Positions 44,300 to 57,183 of a stretch of 64,000 bases of DNA are shown one piece after another. Made by a program: the position numbers and the translations under genes. The stretch is from Halocaridina rubra. Lineage: Eukaryota > Arthropoda > Malacostraca > Decapoda > Atyidae. Each line of letters starts with the position of its first letter. Within the stretch, counting starts at the first letter, position 1. Where the stretch lies: contig JAXCGZ010000077.1 of NCBI GenBank assembly GCA_037179515.1, forward strand, positions 91,001 to 155,000, given 5' to 3'. The notes under the pieces are model-generated. The model was given only the letters and a program-made list of their open reading frames with translations, searched no databases and was not told the DNA's origin.

Positions 44300-45640
44300 A
44301 CATGGATGATTCTCCGACTGACTCTGCTGGCTCTGTTGCAGTCAGTACCCGTAATGTGGAATGCAGAGAGTTTACCCTATTTTACCAGATGATGCCCTTC
44401 TAGGGCCCCTGAAGTCCCATCCAGACTTCTCAAAGCTGCAGCAGGACTGCCCCAGCCTCAAGCGCTGGATGAATCAGGCCACTTAGGGAAGAACCTTTAC
44501 GGTGAGAGGAAGAGGACAGATTACCTATGGCCTTGAAGATGGAGATTTTCACAGGCTTGTGACTAAAGACTATTACACCTTTAAACAGCTGGTGGTACCC
44601 ACCTCATTGTGCCATCAGGCTATGTATGTGGCACACCACTTACCTCTGAGTGGACACAGAGTCCGAGCAAAAGCTCTGTACCTCCTCCAGAAAGCTTTTG
44701 CATGGCCAAAAATGCACGCCAATATAGACAGATATGTAAACTCCTGCCCCGTCTGTCAATCCACCTCTATGGCACCAGTACATGGGCATAACTGAGCTCT
44801 CAAAGGAGCCATTTGCTAATGTTGCTAGTGACATTTTAGGTCCTATTAACCCCGTTTCATTCACAGCAAAACAATTCCTCCTGGTATATGTCAACCTAGC
44901 AATTAGTACCCAGATGCAGTCATTCAGGCCCTATTTAAAATCTGCTCCAGGGTTGGCTGCCCTAAGCAGGTCACTTCTGACAATGGACATCAGTTTACAA
45001 GTAGGCACTCTGAGGCTTTTTGTAGCCTCTTAGAAATGAAGCATATTCGCATGAGTGTCTCTCATACCCAATCAAATGGAGCATGTGAACCCTATAACAG
45101 GACACTGAAGCGATGTTTGCACAAGTTAGTGGTAGATATACCCAGGCAGTGGGACAAGTCTGTCCCTGCTGAACTTTTCTCTTTCAGAGACATGATGCTT
45201 TTCACTTCTGGATACTCGCCTTTTGCGCCGATTTATGGTCATTAGGTCATAGGTCCAATGTAGTTCTTGGTAGAGTTTTGGGACTCAGCCACCATCGAGG
45301 ATGATGATAGGGACATCCATGAGTATATTTTGAAGTTTTTTCCCACCTCAATAAGGCCTGAAAAGCTGCACACTTAGCCATGGAGGATCAACAGCAGACT
45401 GCCAAGCCCCTCTTTTACAAGCGTGCCTCGTGTGTTGCCCTGACACCCAGATATTGATCACTGTTACTTCTTCCAACAGATATTTGCAAGCTAATGCTAC
45501 CCTGGAAAGGATCATACACTGTGGTAAACCACGTGACCCCCAACCATTACATGTTAAACGTTGATGGCTGTAACTGGCAATACCATATTAACCAGCTGAA
45601 TCTGTATCGTGAGGACCCGGAGGCCCACAGGGATCCTGCG
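44300..45640 (+). pseudogene. Gmr1-b integrase
   Basis: 44502-44795 is open and carries a complete HHCC-type zinc segment: AHHLPLSGH, then KAFAWPKMHANIDRYVNSC and PVCQ. The core follows: Asp in ASDILGPINP (44820 region), a damaged second-Asp region near 44980 (TMDISLQVGT, frame-shifted from TSDNG), and SHTQSNGACEPYNRTLKR with the catalytic Glu (45060-45110). A GPY/F-like module (PWKGSYTVVNHVTPNHYML, YHINQLNLYREDPEAH) lies at 45497-45630. Upstream of RT. Confidence 0.85.
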
Positions 45641-45859
45641 CTGGCACTCTCAGCTGCCCCTACAGGTGCTCCTAGCAGCATCATTACCTCCAAAGCTGCA
45701 GCAACACAGATTCTCCATTTTAGCCATCCCTTACCTCCTATATCGGAGTACTCTTCCCTTGAGGTGGAGACGGACTTACGGGAGTGGATTTTTTCTGAAG
45801 AAGTCCCTCTGGCCACAGCGACCGTGCTTGCAATGGAAGACGTAACCCTACCAGTTGAT

Positions 45860-47103
45860 GGTAAGGATCCTGCCATTCCTGCACACCGAAAGGTAAATGT
45901 GAGTGATTGCATTATTAACTCCAGACTACAATCGAGTTAACAAGAACTGCTGAACGAGTCATTAGAGGACTGTGAGAGCTTTTTCAATGACCTCCCAGGT
46001 GCTAACACTACGCTCAAGCATCATATCAGATTGAATGACCAGGAACCGTTTTGGCATTGCAAGTTTCTTCCCCACCAGCTCTCAGTACAGCAGAAGGAAG
46101 GTCTTGACACGTGGGTCCACCTCGGAATAGTGGAAAACAGCAATTTGCCTTGGTGTTCACTGTTACTGGCGGTATGTAAGCTTAACTCCCGTATTATCTT
46201 TGATGGAGAGCCCATTGCTGACGCTGAGTGTATTTTCTTGTCACTCTTCCAAGCCCGCTAACTGTCAAAATTGCATCTGACCGGTGGATTTTGGCAAGTC
46301 CCGTTGAGCAAGTCTACGAAGCCCATAACAACCTTTTCCATGAGATACGGATTGTATCAGTTCAGGGTCATGCCTTTTGGTATGGTGAACGCCCTTGGCT
46401 GCTTCAGCCGGCTCATGAGGACAGCATTGCATGGCCTCGACAATGTTTCCTACTTTATAGACAACATCCTGGTGTATTCTCAGGATTGGTCATCGCACCT
46501 ATCAACTCTTCGCCAAGTTCTCGCCTATCTGAAGAAGCATGGATTCCATTTAAAACCCTCCGAATGCGAGATTGGATTCACACAATTGCAGTATGTTGGC
46601 CACTTGGTTGGAGAAGGAGTTATGTCTCCTTTACAGGACACCTAGCAAGCTATTAAGGATATGGAGAAACCCGTCACTGTCACCCAACTGAGATCGTTCC
46701 TGGGTGGTGTCAGTTACTACCAATGGGGAAAACCTCCCCTGTCCCATGGACAGACAAGGCAGAGAGAGCATTCTTCAAGCTCCGTGAAGCACTGGCAGGT
46801 GAGCCAGTATTACAGCTTGTAAAATCGGATTTCCCCTTTATCTTGCAGGCTGACACCTCAGATGAAGGCCTGGGTGCCATACTCTTGCAAGTCTGGTCGG
46901 ACAAGTCGGCAGAAGTAGCTCCGGTACGATATGCAAGCTGCAGGCTTTGCCCTGCAGAGCGGAATTACTCTACCGTGGAGAAGGAAGCTTTTGCCACATA
47001 CTGGGCCATAAAGAAAGTTGACCTCACGTACCTACTGAGACGACGGTCACCACACTCAAATGAGAAAGCTGCTGTGGTTAGTCTCAGCTTAGCTAGTCTG
47101 TAA
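45860..47103 (+). pseudogene. Gmr1-b reverse transcriptase and RNase H
   Basis: Follows the integrase. N-terminal RT segment near 46030 (HIRLNDQEPFWHCKFLPHQL, QQKEGLDTWVHLGIVENSN), core with LTGGFWQVPLSKSTKPITTF and MPFGMVNALGCF. The catalytic motif reads FIDN (46454-46465), with loss of the second Asp. The connection (ECEIGFTQLQYVGHLVGEGV) and RNase H (WTDKAERAFFKL, DTSDEGLGAILLQ, YASCRLCPAERNYSTVEKEA) end at 47103. It is inactive, but easier to read than Gmr1-a. Confidence 0.85.
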
Positions 47104-47692
47104 AGACTTCTTCCCTGTGGTTGTTGTTTGTTTAAGAAAAAAAAATCTTTAATTTTAGTTTTATATTCTCCTATTGTGGGGCCCTGAAAGACAGAACATG
47201 GCAGAAACTTTTAGTTTAGCACTGAATTGCTGAAGCTGTTTTAAATCCAGTCACCACTGTTAAAGATGACTAGGTTCGAAACTTTGATGTTATGTATTTG
47301 TGTATTTTCTTTGTTTGTGTATATTATATAATTTATTGCCTTATTGCATGTGAAGAATTCCTTAAAACTTGAATATTGATTTTCTCTCTGCTTTTTTATT
47401 GTGATTTTAATATTCTTGAGATTTGGATTTGTTTGCATTCCCTTTGTTTTCTGCATGTCATTTAACTTTTTTATTTTTTAGAATGAGAATTTGTTATATT
47501 TTCCTTGGCATTATGATATGTCTAGCCATTAAGATATGTTCCAGTGGTGAATCTCATTTGCTTTTCATCCTTTCTTTTCCCGTAAAAGAAACTGTTATCC
47601 CTCAACACTGATGTCTCCATAATTTCCTCTGTTCTTTTTTCGCCTCCTGTAGCGGAATTTTGTTAAAGCAAACATTCTCTAGAAAGGGCCTT
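47104..47692 (+). other. Gmr1-b 3' untranslated segment with polypurine tract
   Basis: Homologous to the reverse complements of 22847-23160 and 16257-16436. It ends AGAAAGGG (47681-47688) just before the LTR. This continuous version is the proof that the two separated Gmr1-a pieces belong together across LINE B2. Confidence 0.75.
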
Positions 47693-48270
47693 CATGACAG
47701 AGCATTACGCTCAAATTAAACAGATTCATTATAGATGCCCCATTAGTTATTTACTAAACTTTTAACCATGTTTTCATTTCTTTATTTTTTACTGAGAAAC
47801 TTCACTTCATGCATTTTTGCAAATTTAGAATAATTTGCAATTCATATTACTTCCAGTTTAATATCCTTGATCTTGGAATATATTTGATATACGTATAATT
47901 GCAATGCCTTTCTCTGCTTTTTCTCTCACATAGTGTTGAAGCATCTTATGAATACATTTCTCCAAAATTTTCTTATTAAAAAATTGCTCTTCTTGATAAC
48001 TTTTCTTTTTATAAGTTTGCTCTTGCTGATCTCATTAGCTTGTATAGATACATTTCAGTAGTTTATTTTAATATTTTAATACAAAAAATTTCCTTTTCAC
48101 TAAAATGTAAAAGAACTATACCTGCGGATGCGGATAACTGTCGTGCATTTTTCCATAATTAGTTTTCTCGTTTTCTTTGTTTGCTCCTCTTGTTGCACTT
48201 AATATACTGTCCCTCCCTTGGATCTCTGCCATACTTGCCTGCCAGGGACCACCAGTATAGTAAACCCTCG
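47693..48270 (+). repeat. Gmr1-b 3' LTR, first ~578 bp
   Basis: Matches the reverse complement of about 35060-35693. The LINE B1 target equivalent is undisturbed here (CTTGGATCTCT at 48217-48227, one base different). The match stops at CCCTCGA. Confidence 0.8.
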
Positions 48271-48985
48271 AAAAAAAAGAGAATTGATACTGCTCTTCGT
48301 TAACCTTGCAGATTTGCCCAAGTCGAAGTTCCCCCAGCGTGGCGCTGAATCACTCTCAGATGGCGACCAACCAGCAGATGGACAACATGAGCGTTTCCAC
48401 AGTCCCGTTTACTCCAAGCCTTCACTACATGGCAACAAATTTTTAGGAGTGTCTTCGCAGGTATTCATCTGGTATTATAGATTTAAGGGGGATCAATGAA
48501 AGGTATAAAGATACATTGAAGAAGGTATGTACAAAAGATAGCTATAAAGATATAATAACTAGGTTTTGTAAAGTTAGTGAATTAAGAGATTGAACCTTTT
48601 GGAATCATGACCCAGGCTGGCTCTTAGAAATGTCGAAAGATGAGAGAAAAGGGAGAAATTATTTGTGTTTCAGTAAATGGATTAGTTTCTGTAATGTCCT
48701 CGTATGATATAATTGAAGTGCAAAAGATATTGAAATTATTACTGCAGTTATTATTAAAAATTCTTGAAGAGCTTAAACTTCAAACCAGAGCACCAGTAAT
48801 CCCATATTATACTGGATATATTTTGTAGTTTCGACATTAAGACAAAATAAAATTACTCCCATGTCAAGGCCATATGAAAAGCTTAAGTGACTCTAAGCAC
48901 ATGGAAAATTCTGAGTTTACATATTCTGCCTCTCATCCTGTGTTGCTATCATCCTAGGAACACGTCACCAAGTTTATAGTGCATA
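48271..48985 (+). other. Unassigned interval between Gmr1-b and a BEL/Pao fossil
   Basis: Short broken frames only (for example 48218-48499 and 48640-48828). It may be upstream pol sequence of the BEL/Pao remnant that follows, but no motif could be assigned. Confidence 0.3.
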
Positions 48986-49641
48986 GGTAACATGAAAATT
49001 GCACTCATGGTGGAATTACTCGGACTCCCAATAAGAGTAGACAGGAGTTTTGGATTTTTTAGGGAGACCGTGGGTGAAAACCACTATGAAAGTATATTTA
49101 TTGTAAGAAACTTAGTGGAAAATCATACACCTATCCAGGCCCTCCTCCCCATCCTAAAAAGAAGATAATCCTGAAAGAACCATTTCAAAGTGTGGTTATT
49201 GCTTTCAGTGGAACAATTCAACTGACCAAAGGAAAGAAAGAATATTGCAACAAATATGTATGTTTATTTACATTTGCTGCCAAAAAAGCTGTTGATCTTG
49301 AATTAGCTAAGGATATAACAATGAAATATATATCTGTTATTCATTAGGATGTTCATAACATGGCGGTCACTTCCAAAACTGCTGGATTTGGAATGGTTTG
49401 GTGAATGAACTAGCTATTCATAAGTTATGCAATATTTCAGCATTGGTTGGAGTTTGCCTTTCCTAGAACGTCATGGCAAGATCATCCTGTCAAGGAGATT
49501 TCTATGAAAGACAAATTGGAATCATGTAGAGATTGTTGCACATGATATTGTTCAAGTGTAGAATTTCTGCAGATGAACGTGATGTGGTACTCTGTGACTT
49601 ACAGGCAGTAGTGAACTACAAACTTCTAATAGATGCTGATG
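48986..49641 (+). pseudogene. BEL/Pao-type integrase fossil
   Basis: Read across stops and frame changes: HGGITRTPNKSRQEFWI (zinc-segment end), KLSGKSYTYPGPP, the diagnostic PFQSVVIAFSGTIQL, KKEYCNKYVCLFTFAAKKAV plus DLELAKDIT (corresponding to the YICLFTC...AVHLELV block of BEL/Pao integrases), and [20 protein letters not shown] (the EIEAVLNSRPL block). The end runs into a CT microsatellite at 49642. The block order matches BEL/Pao integrase; the gene is dead. Confidence 0.65.
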
Positions 49642-50580
<939 letters not shown>

Positions 50581-50581
<1 letters not shown>

Positions 50582-51152
50582 CTTACTTAGATACAGATGT
50601 GTTACGAGATAACCATGTCAAACTTTGCCAGAATTAATCTGCATAAAGAACAAGTTTATATCTGAGAACCACTCTCCAAGCAGAGAAAAACATAATGGTG
50701 TGAAAGAACCTGAAAATAGTCAGCATTAAAATAAGTGACATTGATTTTGTAGATGCTGGTAGTATCTGAGACTATTTATTGGTCAATATTAAGAATTATA
50801 AGATTATTACCTGCTTACAAAAGAGTCATGTGATAAGTTGAAGTGTTAGCATAGGATGATTTTTTACAAAAAATATTGAGAAACCTGTATATTTGCAGTT
50901 GATATTTCTGATAAATTGGCCACAGAAGAAAAGGGGGTCTTGGATGATCAATATAAAGTCGACAATGTGGAATCTTCAAATTATTAAAGACCTAGTCAAG
51001 ATACCTAAAAACATGAACTACCGGCATGCTTAATGGTTGATGAAAAAGTGCAAAACTTATAAAGGGACCCCTCCTTTATCAAGACATTTATTATTTTTTA
51101 CTTATTCATATAAGTGTTTATTTGCAATACAGTCTATTTCTTAACTGTAACC

Positions 51153-51188
<36 letters not shown>

Positions 51189-52082
51189 GCGTTCAGTGAC
51201 ACACGGAACTGCTCCTCTTAAATTTTTACTTGTGTTTCGAGTGACTAAGTGCTTAGTGGAAAACTTTACCATAATTTCCCTAAATCTGAAATCCTGCAGA
51301 GTATTGTGAGTACAAAACTTATATTTGTTGTATGACGAGACTGTCCAAAATATTAAATGAAAAAAAATTGAGAACATTTTTCGTGAGGGGAGAGAGAAGC
51401 TGCCGTCCAGTTCTGCCTTGAAGGAAATTTAGAAGAGTTGCCAGAGGTGAAGCCATCACATCACATTACCTAATTTTTTGTGTAAACTGGGGAAAGCTCT
51501 TAAGCCGTTTACCTGATCCTGTGGTTCCATATATTGTTAAAATCAGTATCCTTCCCATTTATATTAACTTGTTAGTTAGTTTGATACGCGAAATAATTGA
51601 ATAAGTAAAAAAAAAAAATATCCACCTGTCAACAGTACTGAGTTAAGTTGCCAAGTAGTACAGCTGTCTTATTTTCTTCATTTTTTTTTTTTGCTTTTCT
51701 TTTAGCTTTCTCTTTTACTATTTTGTTTTTATTTTGTATATATATTGAGTTAAATGTAAAGTCTAATCCTGTGAAAACATATCTTGGTTAGCAAGTGAGA
51801 TTATCAGTTAGAAAGAATATATAGCAGAAACAGGTGGGTGCCACCTCATACGCAGGTTCGAATTTTTCCTTCAGGTTTGACTTTGTTTTGTTGCATTTTT
51901 TTTCTTTTTCTTTTTATCCTTAAATTACCATGGTCAAGTTTTTAAGTTAAGATGTGTGTTACCAGAAAAGAGATAAACTGAGTCACTAAATAGCACTTAT
52001 ATGGAGATATAAAAATTCGGTGTGAAGCTTAATTAAAAGTTTTTCTCTTTTTTTTTCCTTTTTCTCGTCTTCTTTCTATATT
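50581..52082. other. Unassigned AT-rich interval
   Basis: No convincing coding sequence. It may hold decayed BEL/Pao 3' sequence (about 50640-51100) and, nearer 52082, 5' UTR of CR1-4; neither could be shown. Contains a CA microsatellite. Confidence 0.35.
51156..51187. repeat. (CA)n microsatellite
   Basis: Sixteen CA units. Confidence 0.95.
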
Positions 52083-52104
52083 CTGTGAGAGGGAGAACAT
52101 AAAA

Positions 52105-53184
52105 ATGACGCCATCTCTGTCCCAAACCTCTCCCATCCATGGGTCGGTAGGAGGGGTAGCCATTAGGAGACTTAAACAGAAAATCAAGAATTTAGAGGAA
52201 ATGGTTATAAGCCTTCATGATAAAATTCGGAATATGGATGGAGAAATGAAAGAGAATGAAACACTCAGAGAGCAAATAAGATCTTTGGAGGAAGCAAATA
52301 AAGCACAAGGGCAGGAGAGAAAGGAACTAGAAAAAAGAATAAAGAAGCTGGAAGGGGAAAAGAGTCAACTAGAATCTAGAATTTCTAAACAAAAAGATAA
52401 AAACAAACAGCTGAATGACAACCTAAAGGAATTAGATGTTAGTTCACTGCTCTCTTCTGAGAGAGACGAGATTGCTGCTTGGAATGTCCAGATTAAGGAA
52501 AACATTGAACAGTTCAGAAAAGAGTTCCAGGAGCTGAATATGGAAAATGATGCCATGAAAACTTCCTTTGCTGATGCACTAAAGGGGAATATGGCAGTAA
52601 AAGAAGCTGTAAAGGTGGTGGCACTGGAAAACATACAAACAGTTGACTATAAAGAGACAGCAATCGAAAAAATGAAAGACGTTGTGATGGAAAGGGCAAA
52701 CCCACTCATCAGACAGGCACTTGATAAGGAGAAGACAGTGGTAATCTCAGGCATAAGCGAGTCCCAGGAGCCAACATGGCAGGGGGGCCTTTAAGAAAAT
52801 AAAGCTAGGGTTGTAGACCTGATAAGAAAGCTTGGAGTAGTATGTGGTCCTGAGGATATTGTAAACATACACCAACTAGGTAAATATTCGAGGGAAGGAA
52901 AGCCGAGACCAACAAAAGTAACCTATGAGAGAGGGGAAACATGTAGGGAAATATTGTTGAGAAAAAAAAGTCTAAAAGACCTTCAAGAATTCAAAGAAGT
53001 GTTCATTAGACGATACAGAACACAGGAAGAGATGGGAAAGATAAAAAACTTGTTGCAAGAGGCAAGAAGGTTAAATGATGAAAGAAATGAAGAAGAGAAG
53101 AAAAATTTTCATTACAGAGTTCTTCCAGACAAAGGGGAGATAAAGAAGATAATGACAGAAGATCAGGGGATGGGGCCTCATTAA
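52105..53184 (+). pseudogene. CR1-4 ORF1: coiled-coil RNA-binding protein with one internal stop
   Basis: Begins MTPSLSQTSP. Residues ~20-125 form a Leu/Glu/Lys-rich coiled coil (heptads in IKNLEEMVISLHDKIRNM and LEKRIKKLEGEKSQLESRI). A C-terminal RNA-binding-type domain follows: VVISGISESQ, then IVNIHQLGKYSREGKPRPTK with VTYERG, ILLRKKSLKDLQ, VFIRRYRTQEEMGKIKNLL and NDERNEEEKKNFHYRV. A single in-frame TAA (52792-52794) splits the frame; the total length is 360 codons. No zinc knuckle. This layout resembles the coiled-coil/RRM-like ORF1 of many LINEs, expected to bind the LINE RNA. Residues 283 to the end recur in CR1-8. Confidence 0.8.
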
Positions 53185-53186
53185 GA

Positions 53187-56009
53187 TTGTTATACACAAA
53201 TGCTGATGGATTAGCTGGTAAGGCAGTAGAATTAAAAGATAGGATTCACAACAGTAAGGCAGATATAGTAGCAATTACAGAGACTAAGTTCAGTGAGGAC
53301 ATAAACAGTGTCACAGTTTTTCCTAAGGGCTTCAGAATACTAAGGGTTGAAAGATCTTAGAGGACTGGTGGAGGAATAGCACTGCTCATAAGTGAAAGGA
53401 TTCAAGTCGAAGAAATAAACTTGGCTATAGAAAGTGAGTTCAAGGAATTTCTTGTTGCTCGCATAAATACTGGGTCAGAGAGCATTATAATAACTGTTGT
53501 ATACAACCCACCAAGGAACCAAAATAGGCTTGAAGTTTATGAGGAGAGTCATATAGGTACTATTGAAGTCATAAACTCAGTTGTTAACATGGCACAGGAA
53601 AAAAAATGTATGATTTTGATTATGGGAGACTTTAATCATAAAGAGATAGATTGGATAAATCTTGACCCACACAGTGGTGAGGACTCATTCGGGGCAAGAT
53701 TCCTAGATTGCGTACAAGGGAATTTCCTACACCAACATGTAATGGAACCAACAAGGGCCAGGGGTGGGGATGAGCCATCACTACTTGATCTAGTGTTCAC
53801 AGATAATATGTTGGATATTGAAAAGATTGAGTATGAACCACCAATTGGAAAGAGTGACCACTGTGTGTTGTTGATGGGGTATATCATTGAAGATATTCTT
53901 CCTGAGAGTAGAGGCACTGAGGACATGAGGAGGAACTATCCGAAAGGAGATTACATCCAAATGAATGAGCTTTTTGCAGTTATTGACTGGAGAACCTTAT
54001 TTTACAACAAATCTGTACAAGAAATGTATGACATCTTTTGTGAGAAATATGGGAAGATAGTAGATTGCTGCATACCTGTCACCAAAGTAGGTGTAATTCA
54101 TACCAGAGAGAAATGGTTCGATAATGGGTGTAAAAGAGCTAAAGAGTGGAGAGACAAATGCTGGAAAAGGTATAGGAGGAGAAAAAACATAAATGCCTGG
54201 CAAACCTACAAAAGAGCAAGAAATGACTACCTAAGTAAAAGGAAAGAGGCAGAGAGAGACTATGAGAGGGACATCACCAGGAAGGCTAAAGAAAATCCCA
54301 AGCTTTTCCACAGCTTTATCAGAGGAAAACTGAAAGTAAAAGAACAGGTTTTAAGGCTAAAGAGAGCGGATGGAAGCATCACTGAGACGGATGAAAAGAT
54401 CTGCAGAGAATTGAACAAGGAGTTTCAGTCAGTATTTACAGTAAAAAATACTCCACCCCCTCAGATTGCAGTGATAGAAGCTCAAGGGCCGGTATTAGAG
54501 AACATCAACCTTACAGCCACAGAGGTATGCAAAGCGCTGATGGATTTAGATGTTCATAAAGCTACAGGTCCTGATGACATATCCCCTCATGTGCTTAAAA
54601 ATGCGCAAACACAATATCAGTGGCACTAAGTATCATATTTAAGGAGTCACTGGAGTCGGGGGAGATTCCAAGATGCTGGAAACAAGCAAATGTGATACCT
54701 ATCTTCAAAAAGGGAAGGAGGGATACGGCTCTGAACTAAAGACCAGTTTCCTTGACCAGCATAGTTTGCAAAGTTATGGAGAAACTACTAAGGAAACATA
54801 TCTCTCTTCACTTGGAATCCTTCAACTTTTTGTCAGTGAGGCAACATGGCTTCAGAGAAGGTAGATCAACAGTAACAAACTTATTAGAATTTTATGATGA
54901 GGTAAGCCAAATCTTACAGGAAAGAGAGGGCTGGGCAGATTGCATATTCCTAGACTTCCAGAAAGCGTTTGACACTGTTCCACAAGGGAGACTTATTAGG
55001 AAGCTGCAATCAATGGCTAGAATAGGTGGAAATGTTTTGGAATGGATAAAAACTTACTTAGAAGGAAGGGAACAGAGGGTTAGAGTAAGACACTCAGTGT
55101 CTGAATGGAGAAGAGTTAGTAGTGGAGTTCCACAGGGTTCAGTTTTAGGGCCACTTTTGTTCCTTGTATATGTAAATGACCTACCAGAGTCTGTAAATTC
55201 ATTCATGAGTATGTTTGCAGATGATGCAAAGATTGTGAAGAAAGTAAAAAAACGAGAACAATGGTAGAGAACTTCAGGAGGATCTAAATAATCTGCATGA
55301 GTGGTCAGAAAAGTGGCTAATGAAATTCAATACTTCAAAATGTAAGGTAATGAGAATGGGTACAAGTGCAAGAAGGCCCAAGCTTGACTACTCGGTGGCT
55401 GGAGTACAACTTCAAGAGACAGAAAATGAGAGAGATCTAGGAGTAAACATACTGGCAGATTTGTCTCCAGAAATGCATATAAATGGCATAGTAAGGGCAG
55501 CATATGCATTCTTATCAAATGTAAGGGTAGCCTTCAGGCACATGGTCAAGGAAATGTTCAGAAATATTTATGTAACCTATGTGAGGCCAAAACTCGAATA
55601 TGCAGCCCCCTTTTGGAATCCGCACTTGAAAAAGCACATAGCTAAGCTTGAAAAAGTTCAAAGACATGCCACGAAACTGGTGCCAGAAATACGCAATCTC
55701 AGTTATGATGAGAGGCTGAGGGAATTAGACTTCCCATCACTCGAAGCTAGAAGAGTGAGGGGGGATATGGTGACAGTCTTTAAATTCCTTCATGGTTATG
55801 ATAGAGTGGATAGGGATCGATATTTTGATATGGCAGGCTCTAGAACTAGAGGTCATAGTTTGAAGCTTCATAAGAAAACTTCTTTGCAGGATGTAAGGAA
55901 ATACTTTTTCAGTGTAAGAGTAGTTGATAATTGGAATTCGCTAAGCGAGGAGGTAGTTAATGCTATCTCAATCCACAGTTTTAAGGACAGGTATGATAAG
56001 TATCACTAA
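53187..56009 (+). pseudogene. CR1-4 ORF2: endonuclease and reverse transcriptase
   Basis: Opens at LLYTNADGLAGK without an ATG, overlapping the end of ORF1. Endonuclease motifs: ITETKF, GGGIALLI, VVYNPPRNQN, MGDFNHKEIDW, SLLDLVFTD, KSDHCVLLM. RT motifs: HKATGPDDISP, FLDFQKAFDTV, SSGVPQGSVLGPLLF, FADD (55214-55225), then the CR1-like C-terminal domain ending RYDKYH. Four lesions are visible: TAG at 53358-53360 (GAG in CR1-8), a 1-nt loss near 54600, TAA at 54737-54739 (TAT in CR1-1), and an extra A in the run near 55250. No RNase H. Confidence 0.88.
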
Positions 56010-56109
56010 GTATAAAATGGAACAAATCAGGAGACGGGAAGATACGAGCTTTGGGCTCTTTCCCGTAAACACAATTAAGTAATCACTCAATTAGGTAATC
56101 ACAATTCGG

Positions 56110-57183
<1,074 letters not shown>

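Larger units (their letters stand above)
43430..48270 (+). mobile_element. Gmr1-b: second Gypsy-type element with integrase before RT, truncated at both ends
   Basis: Plus-strand copy beginning within gag (match to Gmr1-a from about 27310 downward), then protease, integrase, RT, RNase H, 3' untranslated segment, polypurine tract and the first ~578 bp of the 3' LTR. The order is the same as in Gmr1-a, so the arrangement is a family trait and not a rearrangement. Many stops and frameshifts. It is interrupted at 48270, where the LTR match ends. Confidence 0.85.

Noticed and set aside
48218..48499. Frame at 48218-48499 as a small gene
   Set aside because: It starts inside the Gmr1-b LTR and crosses the breakpoint at 48270; no motif supports it.
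51840..51880. CAGGTTCGAAT as a tRNA B box
   Set aside because: No pairing T-stem, no acceptor stem and no A box at suitable spacing could be found.
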